Assembly: GCF_003054555.1 (NCBI RefSeq)
Contig: NZ_CP026304.1
Span: forward strand, 2,666,001 to 2,730,000
Length of the DNA stretch: 64,000 nt
Direction: 5' to 3'
Source of the DNA: Streptomyces lunaelactis
GTDB taxonomy: Bacteria; Actinomycetota; Actinomycetes; Streptomycetales; Streptomycetaceae
Numbering within the stretch: the stretch's first letter is position 1; each line of letters starts with the position of its first letter. The notes below the pieces were generated by a model. The model was given only the letters and a program-made list of their open reading frames with translations, had not been told where the DNA came from and did no database searches. The position numbers and the translations under genes are program-made. Shown piece after piece: positions 35,964 to 44,239 of the stretch.

Positions 35964-36281
35964 GGGGTCTCCGTCGTACGCGTTGAGTGGCGTGTCCCAC
36001 CGAGTCGTGGGAAAAGAGCCCCAGGTTCGAGCGGCGCGGTGTCGGCGCTGATCGGCGTGACTGCGTCCGGCCGGGCGCCGGGCGCTCCGTGGCTGCGGGC
36101 CGGGCCGCAGCACTTCGGCTCGCCGTCGCCGTCACACCCGGCAGCTGCCCGGCGTGATGGCTGCGCCGGACGTGCCCCAGGGCTGCGCCCAGCCTGGCGG
36201 GCGGATATCAGGAAGTTGTGAGGGTGTGGGAAGGCCCGCACGTCGGCCCGATGTCGTTCCCGCACGCATAGAGTCAGTGGC
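35964..36281. other. Divergent promoter region of the L,D-transpeptidase and two-component genes
   Basis: 318 bases between divergent starts. It includes a spaced inverted repeat GTGTGGGAA (36224-36232) and TTCCCGCAC (36257-36265) just before the response regulator start, possibly its own binding site. No gene is seen. Confidence 0.4.
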
Positions 36282-36974
36282 GTGTGCGCACATATTCTGG
36301 TGGCGGAAGACGACGAAATGCAGGCCAGGCTCATACACCGGCTGCTGCTTCAAGAGGGGCACACCGCCGTCGTGGTCCACGACGGCCGGGCCGCGATCGA
36401 CGAGGCCAAGAGCCGCAGACCCGACCTGGTCGTCCTGGACCTGATGCTGCCCAGGGTCGACGGTTTCGGCGTGTGCCGCGTGCTGCGCCAGGACGGGGAC
36501 ATACCCGTCCTCATGCTCACCGCCAGCTCCACCGAGGACGACGTACTGCTCGGCCTCGAACTCGGCGCGGACGACTACATGACCAAGCCGTACAGCCCAC
36601 GGGAGCTGATGGCCCGTATACGCACCGTGCTGCGCCGTGCCCTCCGCCCCGCCGAGCAGTCGCCTCTGCTGCGCGCAGGCTGCATCACCGTCGATCCCGT
36701 ACGGCACCTGGTGACCTGTGACGGCATCCCCGTCACGTGCACCCCCGGCGAATTCGCCATCCTCCACGCCATGACCGCGGAACCCGACCGGGTGTTCTCA
36801 CGCCGTCAACTGCTGGAGCACACCCGTGGCCACGACCGTGCCTCAACCGAACGCGCCATCGACGTACACATCATGAACCTGCGCAAGAAGATCGAACCCG
36901 ACCCGCGCAGACCCGTCCGGCTGCTGACGGTCTTCGGCGTCGGCTACAAACTCGTCGGCGGCCATGACTCCTAG
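36282..36974 (+). CDS. OmpR/PhoB-type response regulator
   Basis: A 230-residue regulator. The receiver domain has the acidic pair in VAEDDE, phospho-acceptor Asp53 in VVLDLMLPRVDG, the TAS switch motif and the conserved Lys in MTKPYSP. The C-terminal winged helix is of OmpR type (RAIDVHIMNLRKKIEPDPRRPVRLLTVFGVGYKL). GTG 36282 is the start. The stop overlaps the kinase gene by 11 bp. Its position beside two L,D-transpeptidase genes suggests a role in cell-wall stress, though this is only context. Confidence 0.93.
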   Translation: MCAHILVAEDDEMQARLIHRLLLQEGHTAVVVHDGRAAIDEAKSRRPDLVVLDLMLPRVDGFGVCRVLRQDGDIPVLMLTASSTEDDVLLGLELGADDYMTKPYSPRELMARIRTVLRRALRPAEQSPLLRAGCITVDPVRHLVTCDGIPVTCTPGEFAILHAMTAEPDRVFSRRQLLEHTRGHDRASTERAIDVHIMNLRKKIEPDPRRPVRLLTVFGVGYKLVGGHDS

Positions 36975-38772
36975 TCCTCGTATTCCCTGGCGTAAGAGCC
37001 TTTCGGTGCGGCTGCTGTTCACTTCCATGGCCATCGCCGCCGTCTCCGTGGGTGCCACGGCATGGCTGGCCGTGGAGACCACCACGCGTGCCATCCAGGA
37101 GGAGCGCGGTCAGGTGCTCTCCGACGACACCGACATCCTGCGGCAGCTCGGCGGTTTCGCCGCGACCCACGCCGACTGGGACGGCGTACAGACCTTGGTG
37201 CGCACGCTGTCACGCACCACGGACCGGCGCATCGCCCTGACGACCGAGACCGGGCTCACCATCGCCGACTCCGCCGCCCCGGGTACCGCCCTGCCCGCCC
37301 GCGCCTCGGCCACCGTCGAACCGCTGAACACGGACACGTACACCGAACCGGGAGCCCAGCTCGCCGGGATCGACCCACGGGCGGTGGGACCGTATCTGCT
37401 CCCCCCGGCCGAACGGGCACAGGTAAAGACGCTCGCCGAGAAGCGTCTGGCGTGCATGCGGCGGTACGGAAGCGACGGCAGCAGCAGCCAAAGCCCCAGC
37501 GGCCGCACAGTGGTTACGTCCGACGGCGGGGAGGCAACCGTGCCGCTGCAGTGCGCCGACGGAGAACTCAACACCCCCACACGCACCGAGATGAAGGCGC
37601 TGGACGAACTCAACGCCCTGATCGTGTCCTGCCCCGATCTCGAGCAGGGGAAAGGAACCCCGCTGGCCGGAGCCGGCATCGACTTGATTCCCGGCTTCGA
37701 CACCCCGGCGAGCGACAGCGGCCGCCCGCTCGGTCAGACGCAGAGCTGCGTCGACAGTGCGCGCCGCACACAACTCGACCCGTACGTCGCCCCGAGGGCC
37801 AGACTCTTTCTGGGCAGCCTGGGCCGGCAGCCCACAGGTTTCAACCTCTCCCCCGCCAACAAAGCCAAGATCGTCGGCGTCACGGGTCTCGTCCTGGCGG
37901 TCACCGTCGCCATGACCGCAGTCGTCGCGATCCGCCTCGTCCGTCCCCTGCGAGCCCTGACGGCCGCGGCTCAGCAGCCACCGCAGCGGCACGCGCGCGT
38001 AGCCGTCACCACCAAGGACGAGACCGGCTATCTGGCGGCCGCCTTCAACGATCTCACCGCGCGCCGCGAACAGCTGGAAGCCCAGCGCAAGGCCATGGTC
38101 AGCGACATCGCCCACGAGTTGCGGACCCCGCTGACCAATATCCGCGGCTGGCTCGAAGTCACCCGCGACGGGCTGCTTCCCCCGGACCCGGATCTCATCG
38201 CTTCCCTGCACGACGAGGCCCTGCTGCTGCAGCACATCATCGACGATCTGCAGGATCTCGCCGCCGTCGACGCCGGCACCCTGAGGCTGCACCGCGAGCC
38301 TGTGGGCGTGGACGAACTCGTCGCTCAGGTGGTGTCGGCGCATCGCAGCCGGGCCGAGGCCGCGGGCATCCGCCTGCGCACCCGCACCACTCCCGGCCTC
38401 TGGCTGGACGCCGACCCGGTGAGGATGCGCCAGGCCCTGGGCAATCTCGTCGCCAACGCGCTCCGGCACACCCCCGCGGACGGCACGGTCACCCTCACCG
38501 CCCGGCAGGCCGGTGACCTGGCCGTCCTCACGGTGGAGGACACAGGAGGCGGCATCGCCCCCGAGGACCTGCCCCATGTCTTCGAGCGTTTCTGGCGGGC
38601 CGAGAAGTCCCGCAGCAGACGCACCGGCGGCAGCGGACTGGGTCTGTCCATCGTCCGCCAGCTCGTCGAGGCGCACGGCGGAACCGTCACCGCTGACAGC
38701 CCGCCCGGCGCCGGGGCGGCTTTCACCGTCCGGCTTCCCCTCGGACCGGAGCCGGACAGCCTGTCGCCATGA
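36964..38772 (+). CDS. Sensor histidine kinase with large extracellular domain
   Basis: A 602-residue membrane kinase. TM1 about 14-36, an extracellular domain of roughly 260 residues with several Cys (for example RLACMRRYG, LQCADGE, VSCPDLE, QSCVDSAR), and TM2 about 300-322. A HAMP region follows, then the phospho-acceptor His384 in VSDIAHELRTPLTNIRGW and a HATPase domain (NLVANALRHTPADG, VEDTGGGIAPEDLPHVFERFWR, GGSGLGLSIVRQLVEAHGG). The paired Cys may form disulfides and shape a ligand site. Partner of the preceding response regulator, translationally coupled. Confidence 0.93.
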   Translation: MTPSPRIPWRKSLSVRLLFTSMAIAAVSVGATAWLAVETTTRAIQEERGQVLSDDTDILRQLGGFAATHADWDGVQTLVRTLSRTTDRRIALTTETGLTIADSAAPGTALPARASATVEPLNTDTYTEPGAQLAGIDPRAVGPYLLPPAERAQVKTLAEKRLACMRRYGSDGSSSQSPSGRTVVTSDGGEATVPLQCADGELNTPTRTEMKALDELNALIVSCPDLEQGKGTPLAGAGIDLIPGFDTPASDSGRPLGQTQSCVDSARRTQLDPYVAPRARLFLGSLGRQPTGFNLSPANKAKIVGVTGLVLAVTVAMTAVVAIRLVRPLRALTAAAQQPPQRHARVAVTTKDETGYLAAAFNDLTARREQLEAQRKAMVSDIAHELRTPLTNIRGWLEVTRDGLLPPDPDLIASLHDEALLLQHIIDDLQDLAAVDAGTLRLHREPVGVDELVAQVVSAHRSRAEAAGIRLRTRTTPGLWLDADPVRMRQALGNLVANALRHTPADGTVTLTARQAGDLAVLTVEDTGGGIAPEDLPHVFERFWRAEKSRSRRTGGSGLGLSIVRQLVEAHGGTVTADSPPGAGAAFTVRLPLGPEPDSLSP

Positions 38773-39158
38773 AGTGCGTTGAACGTTGATCTGGTCGCCG
38801 ATCGGCAGGCATGTGCTGGGCCTGAACGTGCCGGTCCCCTTCGGGCTGCGCCAGGACACGCGGTAGTGCTGCTCAGCCTGGGTTGCCCGCTTCGGCGGCA
38901 TTCCGCCCAACCGGTCGCATCATGGCCGTGCGACGGCGAAAGACCCTGGTGGTCTGCCGGGCCTGCGCAACGCCGACAGCGTCCCGGCAGGGCCGGCCGT
39001 CCTCCGCTCCCCCGGCCGCACTCGGGCCGCCGACCGCGCTCCTCCCTTCCCGATGGATGCGGTAGGCGGCTTTCTACTGCGCGTACTCGCTGACCAGTTG
39101 GGTTTGACAAGGTCCGCGCCAACCTCCATCGTCATTCCACTAACTAACTAGCTAAAGG
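38773..39158. other. Gap before the GntR operon
   Basis: 386 bases with no recognisable gene. The right end has AT-rich CTAACTAACTAGCTAAAGGG just before the GTG start of the GntR gene; with TAGCTA only 4 nt from the GTG, the message may be leaderless. The ACTAACTAACT tract may also be the GntR operator. Confidence 0.45.
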
Positions 39159-39602
39159 GTGGTGAAGGAGATCGAGTTCCGTATCGACAGACGCAGCGGG
39201 ACCGCCGCCTACCAGCAGATCATCCTGCAGACCAAGCAGGCTCTGCGGCTTGGCGTTCTCCTGCCCGGTGACCGGCTGCCGACGGCCAAGGAGGTCGCGG
39301 AGACCAGCGCGGTCAACCCGAACACGACCCTCAAGGCCTACCGGGAGCTGGAGCGGGAGGGACTGGTCGAACCGCGCCCCGGCCTGGGGACGTTCGTACG
39401 CCGGTCACTGGCCCAGCCTCAGGCTGCCGCCGACTCCCCGCTGCGCGGAGAGCTGGTGGCGTGGATGGACCGGGCCCGCGCGGCGGGTCTCGAGCCGGAC
39501 GACGTGACTGCCCTGGTCGCGTCGGTCCTGGAGGAGCGGTACGCAGAGGGCGCGGCGACCGCCGGAAGCAGTCACAGCCGTGAGAGCGAGGAGCTCAAGT
39601 GA
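39159..39602 (+). CDS. GntR family regulator, YtrA subfamily
   Basis: A 147-residue regulator with an N-terminal GntR winged HTH (GTAAYQQIILQTKQALRLGVLLPGDRLPTAKEVAETSAVNPNTTLKAYRELEREGLVEPRPGLGTFV) and a short helical C-terminus for dimerisation, the YtrA type. YtrA members sit in front of ABC transporter genes that they repress, exactly as here; the stop overlaps the ATPase start (GTGA). GTG 39159 or 39162 is the start. Confidence 0.92.
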   Translation: MVKEIEFRIDRRSGTAAYQQIILQTKQALRLGVLLPGDRLPTAKEVAETSAVNPNTTLKAYRELEREGLVEPRPGLGTFVRRSLAQPQAAADSPLRGELVAWMDRARAAGLEPDDVTALVASVLEERYAEGAATAGSSHSRESEELK

Positions 39603-40540
39603 GTACGGTCATAGGCAATGGGGGGTTCGCGGAGGAATCCGCGATCGAGGCGTACGGCCTGGGGAAGCGGTACCGGCGCGGCTGGGCGCTCAAGGACTGC
39701 TCGTTCCGGCTGCCGGCCGGGCGGATCTGCGGGCTCGTCGGCCCGAACGGCGCGGGCAAGACCACGCTGATGGGGACGGCGGTGAACCTGCTGAAGCCGA
39801 CGACGGGCACCGTCCGGGTGTTCGGCGCGGCCCCGGGGTCTGAGGAGGCCAACCGGCGCACCGCCTTCCTCGCCCAGGAGAAGCCGCTGTTCCGGCGGTT
39901 CACCGTCGCCGAGATCCTGCGCCTGGGCCGGGAGTTGAACCCCCGCTGGGACCAGAAGACCGCCGAGGAGATCGTCCGTTCCGGCAATGTGCCCTTCACC
40001 GCGCGGATCGGCACTCTCTCCGGCGGCCAGCGCACCCGTGTGGCCTTCGCCCTCGCCTTCGGCAGGCGTCCCGACCTGCTCATCCTCGACGAGCCCATGT
40101 CCGACCTCGACCCGCTGGTACGCCACGAACTCATGTCCGTCCTCATGGCCGAGGCCGCCGAGCACGGCACCACCGTACTGATGTCCACCCACATGCTCGC
40201 CGACCTGGAGAACATCTGCGACTACCTCATCGTCATCGCCTCGGGCGGTGTCCGCCTGGCCGGCGAGGTCGAAGACCTCCTCACCGCCCACACCCTGCTC
40301 ACCGGGGCCCACACGGGTGAGGGCGTCCCCCAGGACCTCGCTCGGCACACCGTCGTCGAATCCCGCGTCAGCGGTCGGCAGGTCACCGCACTCGTCCGAC
40401 CCGACGGACCCGTCGCCGGCACCTGGCAGGCCTGCACCCCCAACCTCGAAGAGATCCTCCTCGCCTACCTCCGCTCCCCCGACACACCACCCCTGATCAG
40501 CCCCAGCGCCCAGGTCGACCCGAAGGCGGCAGCAGCATGA
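39599..40540 (+). CDS. ABC transporter ATP-binding protein
   Basis: A 313-residue ATPase. Walker A GPNGAGKTT, Q-loop AFLAQEKPLF, signature LSGGQRTRVAFALAF, Walker B LLILDEPMSDLDP and switch His in MSTHMLADLEN. About 80 residues beyond the ATPase core form a C-terminal extension, as in export-type or YtrB-like ATPases. Coupled on both sides by 4-bp overlaps to the GntR and permease genes. Likely to export or respond to a cell-envelope-active compound, by analogy with other YtrA-controlled operons. Confidence 0.93.
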   Translation: MSTVIGNGGFAEESAIEAYGLGKRYRRGWALKDCSFRLPAGRICGLVGPNGAGKTTLMGTAVNLLKPTTGTVRVFGAAPGSEEANRRTAFLAQEKPLFRRFTVAEILRLGRELNPRWDQKTAEEIVRSGNVPFTARIGTLSGGQRTRVAFALAFGRRPDLLILDEPMSDLDPLVRHELMSVLMAEAAEHGTTVLMSTHMLADLENICDYLIVIASGGVRLAGEVEDLLTAHTLLTGAHTGEGVPQDLARHTVVESRVSGRQVTALVRPDGPVAGTWQACTPNLEEILLAYLRSPDTPPLISPSAQVDPKAAAA

Positions 40541-41532
40541 GCACCACGACCACCGCCCACGCCCCGGCCTCCGCACCCTCCCGCCGCGGCCCGCGGCTCA
40601 GCGGCCTGACCTGGCTGGTCTGGCGCCAGCACCGAGCCGCGTTCTGGACCGGGCTCGCCGTCACCGCCGCGGGCATCGCATGGTTCGCCTACCAGCGCGC
40701 GAGCATGATGGACTACCTCAACGGGATCGGCTGGCCCAACCCGAAGTCGCCGGACTTGCCGGCCGGCTTCGAGACATACGGATCCCTGCTGTCCAACACC
40801 TCGTCCGCACTCGGCTTCCTCATGCCCGTCCTGGTGGGCGTTTTCCTGGGCGCCCCGCTGATCGCGAACGACCTGGAGCACGGCACCGGCAAGCTCGTCA
40901 CGTCGCAGACGGTGAGCCGCGGCCGCTGGCTCGCCATGAAGCTCGGCATGGCCGTGCTCGTGGTCACGGTGTGCACCGCGGCGCTCTCCGCCGCGTTCGG
41001 CTGGTGGTTGGAACCGGTCAGCAAGGAGGACAGGGAACTCTACTGGGTGGTGGGCAGCGCCACGGGCCCGGTGCCGATGGCGCTCAGCCTGCTCGCAACG
41101 GTCGCAGGTGTGGCGATCGGCATGGTCCTGCGCCGCACGCTGCTGTCCATGGTGGTCACCTTCGGCTTCGCCGTCACGGTGCAGCTCGTCTGGGCCTTTC
41201 GCTGGATGGATCTCGGCAACGTGGTCACGGTCACCACGCATGACGGCGCCGGCGACGGCACGTTCCCGCAGCTGCCCGAAGCCGCCTATGACACGGACCA
41301 GTCCTACCTCACCGGCTCTGGAGAGCTCCTCGACCATGGCAGCTGCGCCAAGGAGACCGAGCAGGCGATCAACGCGTGCCTGAACGACAACGACATCGTC
41401 GGCTGGTCGGTGGACTACCTGCCCCCCTCGGAGTTGTCCCCCATGATGTGGACCGGGTCCGCGATCCTGCTCGCCCTCACGGCCGCCGTCGCGGTGTTCA
41501 TCTTCTGGTGGGGCCGCAAGCGGCTGTACTAG
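40537..41532 (+). CDS. ABC transporter permease
   Basis: A 331-residue membrane protein with about six hydrophobic segments (for example TGLAVTAAGIAWFAY, ALGFLMPVLVGVFLGAPLIANDLEHGTGKLVTSQTVSR, LAMKLGMAVLVVTVCTAALSAAFG, ILLALTAAVAVFIFWWG). The DLEHGTGKLVTSQTVSR stretch after a membrane helix is typical of ABC-2-type permeases. An extracellular loop before the last helix has two Cys (HGSCAKETEQAINACL). It pairs with the upstream ATPase. The stop codon lies inside the left end of the second MITE-like element. Confidence 0.88.
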   Translation: MSTTTTAHAPASAPSRRGPRLSGLTWLVWRQHRAAFWTGLAVTAAGIAWFAYQRASMMDYLNGIGWPNPKSPDLPAGFETYGSLLSNTSSALGFLMPVLVGVFLGAPLIANDLEHGTGKLVTSQTVSRGRWLAMKLGMAVLVVTVCTAALSAAFGWWLEPVSKEDRELYWVVGSATGPVPMALSLLATVAGVAIGMVLRRTLLSMVVTFGFAVTVQLVWAFRWMDLGNVVTVTTHDGAGDGTFPQLPEAAYDTDQSYLTGSGELLDHGSCAKETEQAINACLNDNDIVGWSVDYLPPSELSPMMWTGSAILLALTAAVAVFIFWWGRKRLY

Positions 41533-41601
41533 GCCGTGTCTGACACATGGCGCCGTCCGCCCGCAGGGCGGCACCAGGCGGGATTTGCCAGACACGGCCC
41601 C
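41530..41601. repeat. MITE-like palindromic element, short copy
   Basis: A 72-bp relative of the 5781-5965 element in opposite orientation. Its ends GGCCGTGTCTGACA (41532-41545) and TGCCAGACACGGCC (41586-41599) are inverted repeats with one mismatch. About 35 bp inside the left end match, on the other strand, the right end of the long copy with only one or two differences; the right end matches its left end. About 110 bp of the long copy's centre is missing. It overlaps the stop codon of the permease gene. Confidence 0.7.
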
Positions 41602-41696
41602 AGGCCGACGGCAAGAGACGCGGGCGGTGCCGGCGGGAGCCTGTACCGCCCGCGCGGCCGTGTCCGCGCCCGTCGAGAGAACCCCTCGCGGAACTC

Positions 41697-42941
41697 TCAG
41701 CCGAATAGCCGAGGATCTGCCCGGTCGGCGGGAGGGACGCTCTCCATACGGGCCGAGCTCGGAGGCTGGGTGAAATGGCGGGCGGCGGCCAGGAGAAGAA
41801 CCGCCAGGGCGGCCGGTGCCGCGTAGGCGAGACGGAACTGGCCGGTGGAGCCGAGGAGCCCGCTCACGGCGCCACCGGTGACAACGCCGACATAGTTGAA
41901 GAGGTTCAGGCGCGCCAGGACCACCTCCGAGGCAGCGGGACGCAGCCGCGCGGCGGAGGCCAGACACAGCGGAGCCAGGACGGACGCCCCCAGACCCACC
42001 GCCCCGGCCGCGAGAACGGCGAACGGCCAGCTCGGAGCTGCGGCCATGCCTGCCAGGGCGCACGTGAGCATCAGAATCGCGGTGCGGACGACGGCGGCCG
42101 CTCCGAACTTCTGCACGAGTTGGTCGGTGGCGGCGCGGCCGACGACGGTGCCGGCCTGGTAGGCCGCGTAAGCCAGCGGCGCCACCGCGAGGGACGCGGC
42201 GAGGGTCTGGCGCAGGTAAACCGCCGACCAGGCCGAGACGGTGGATTCGACGACGTAGACAACGAGGAGGACCAGGCCGAAAGGGATGAGCCGGATCCAG
42301 AGGCGGCGCCCAAGGGGCGGCTGCGCGAGGGTGTCCGATGGCTCGTCGGAGGAGGGAAGGGTGTGTGAGCGTATGCAGAGGGCGAGGAGTAGGACGATGC
42401 CTGCCTGCACGTTCAGGCCGTCGGCTACGGACCACTCCAGCCGTGCCGCCCCCGCGGTGAGCAGGGCCGCGACGACGCCGCCCACGCTCCATGCCGTGTA
42501 GAAGGAGCCGAACACGCTGCGGCTGTAGGCGCGTTCGACCGCCGCAGCCCGGGTGTTGACCCCGACGTCGAGGGCACCGACAGCGAGCCCGAAGAGGATG
42601 TACGCGCAGATGACGGTCGCCTCGTCAGCGGCCCGCCCGATCAGCACCAGCGCGGCGACGGCCGTCAGTATGGCCCCGCGGATCGTGGCGACGGGACCGG
42701 CGCGGCGGATCGCGGCCAGACCCAGGAAGCTGCCGCCCCCTGCCATCAGTGCCACCGCCACCATGACGGTGGTCGTCAGGAGCGGAGCCAGTTTCAGGTG
42801 TTCGGTGACAGCGGGGACGGTCGTGTACACGGCGGCGACGGACACACCTTGTGCGGCGAACGCGATGGTCGCGGCCCTTTGGGCGCCGGCCTTGGGGGCC
42901 GGGCGCCAGGCGCTCGCCCTGCTTGGAACGTTGAGGGACAT
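41697..42941 (-). CDS. MFS transporter
   Basis: A 414-residue major facilitator with about 12 hydrophobic segments, for example LTTTVMVAVALMAGGGSFLGLAAIRRAG, FGLAVGALDVGVNTRAAAVERAYSRSVFGSFYTAWSVGG and LCLASAARLRPAASEVVLARLNLFNYVGVVTGGAVSG. The GALDVGVNTRAA and the SVFGSFYTAWSVGG motifs suggest the sugar/drug-exporter groups that include YfcJ- or FucP-like members. Substrate unknown. Divergent to the AraC-type gene, but 195 bp apart. Confidence 0.86.
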   Translation of the reverse strand: MSLNVPSRASAWRPAPKAGAQRAATIAFAAQGVSVAAVYTTVPAVTEHLKLAPLLTTTVMVAVALMAGGGSFLGLAAIRRAGPVATIRGAILTAVAALVLIGRAADEATVICAYILFGLAVGALDVGVNTRAAAVERAYSRSVFGSFYTAWSVGGVVAALLTAGAARLEWSVADGLNVQAGIVLLLALCIRSHTLPSSDEPSDTLAQPPLGRRLWIRLIPFGLVLLVVYVVESTVSAWSAVYLRQTLAASLAVAPLAYAAYQAGTVVGRAATDQLVQKFGAAAVVRTAILMLTCALAGMAAAPSWPFAVLAAGAVGLGASVLAPLCLASAARLRPAASEVVLARLNLFNYVGVVTGGAVSGLLGSTGQFRLAYAAPAALAVLLLAAARHFTQPPSSARMESVPPADRADPRLFG

Positions 42942-43135
42942 GGTGCTGTCGCGCCTCCATTTCCTGTGTGCCCGGGAGGGCCGACGTGCATGCGGTGCGG
43001 GTTCCGGAAACCGTAGCCAGGGCGCGGTGGGCGAGCGCAGGACGCCAGGGGCCGTACAGGGGACTTCGGGGGCCAGAGCCTGCGACCGGTGGTGCCGGGA
43101 TGCTTACGGTGGTCGCCCAGGAGAAGGTGAGTGCG

Positions 43136-44218
43136 ATGTCCTTTGCCCCCGGCCCGGCAGACCCTCCCGGGACCAGCCGCAGCACGTCGGCGACGATTCA
43201 GCCGAACATCCTGCGCTATCTCGTCGTGGTCGCCGACGGGCGCGGCATCGATCTGCGGCCCCTGCTGAAACAGGTCGGGCTGGACGAGACGGTCATGCGC
43301 TCCGCCGCGCTGAGGGTGTCGTACCGGCAGGGCAGCGCCGTGATCCGCCGTGCGCTGGAACTCACCAGGGACGAGCGCCTGGGGCTGGAGGTCGGTGCGG
43401 CGCAGCACCTTACGGCGTGGGGCCTGCTCGGCTTCGCCCTGATGGCCGACGACACGCTGCGCCACGCCATCGAGACCGGGGTGAAGTACCAGAACCTTTC
43501 GGGGGCGATGGTGGTGTGGTCGGCCGGCGTGAGCGAGGAGGACGGCGCCTTCGTGCTGCGCGCCGACCTTCCCGATCCCGGCATGGACCCGGCCGTCGCC
43601 GGCTTCCTGGTCGAGGAGGGGCTCGCCTCCGTGGTCACCCTGTCCCGGCTGGCCGTCGGCCCTGCCTTCGCGCCGAGGGTGGTGGAGTTCTCCTGTCCGC
43701 CACCTCGCCAAAGCGAGCTGTACGGCGCTCTGTTCAGCTGTCCGGTCCGCTTCGGCGCCCCGGCCGACCTCGTGGTCATCGACCCTGCGTGGGCCCGTGC
43801 CCGGATGCCCGGCCGGGATCCTGTGACCTACGCGTCCACTCTGGAGATGCTCGACGCGCAGATGGCTTCCCGCCGCGACCAGCAGGACCTGCTGGAGGTG
43901 CTGGAGATCTCCGTCGCGCAGAGCCTCCCGGTGATCCCTTCGTTCGGCGAGCAGGCACGGCGGCATGCGACGAGCGAGCGGACGCTGCGCCGCCGGCTGG
44001 CCGACTGCGGCACGACGTACGAGGCACTCGCCGAGGGAGTACGCCGGGAACGCGTCGAACAGCTGCTGCTCCGCCGGGAACTGACGCTGCGCGACATCGC
44101 CCGCCGGGCGGGATTCTCCGACGAACGGGCGCTGCGCCGCGCGGTACGCCGCTGGCACGGCACCTCCCCGGTCCACCTGCGGGAGCAGATGCTCCAGGGG
44201 GCGCGGCACACGGAATGA
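43136..44218 (+). CDS. AraC family transcriptional regulator, OruR/ArgR-like
   Basis: A 360-residue regulator. The N-terminal half is the long 'arabinose-binding-type' sensor seen in OruR-like proteins (LRYLVVVADGRGIDLRPLLKQVGLDE ... RDERLGLEVGAAQHLTAWGLLGFALMAD). The C-terminal HTH_18 has TLRRRLADCGTTYEALAEGVRRERVEQLL and TLRDIARRAGFSDERALRRAVRRWHGTSP. ATG 43136 follows AGGAGAAGG; earlier in-frame starts exist. It is convergent with the FMO-SDR-ALDH operon, 21 bp from its end, and may control that operon or the divergent MFS gene. Confidence 0.87.
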   Translation: MSFAPGPADPPGTSRSTSATIQPNILRYLVVVADGRGIDLRPLLKQVGLDETVMRSAALRVSYRQGSAVIRRALELTRDERLGLEVGAAQHLTAWGLLGFALMADDTLRHAIETGVKYQNLSGAMVVWSAGVSEEDGAFVLRADLPDPGMDPAVAGFLVEEGLASVVTLSRLAVGPAFAPRVVEFSCPPPRQSELYGALFSCPVRFGAPADLVVIDPAWARARMPGRDPVTYASTLEMLDAQMASRRDQQDLLEVLEISVAQSLPVIPSFGEQARRHATSERTLRRRLADCGTTYEALAEGVRRERVEQLLLRRELTLRDIARRAGFSDERALRRAVRRWHGTSPVHLREQMLQGARHTE

Positions 44219-44239
44219 CGTGTCAGCCGACGGCTCGGG

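Noticed and set aside
39104..39109. TTGACA as the -35 box of the GntR operon
   Set aside because: No -10 hexamer lies 16-19 nt downstream; the better AT-rich box is next to the GTG.
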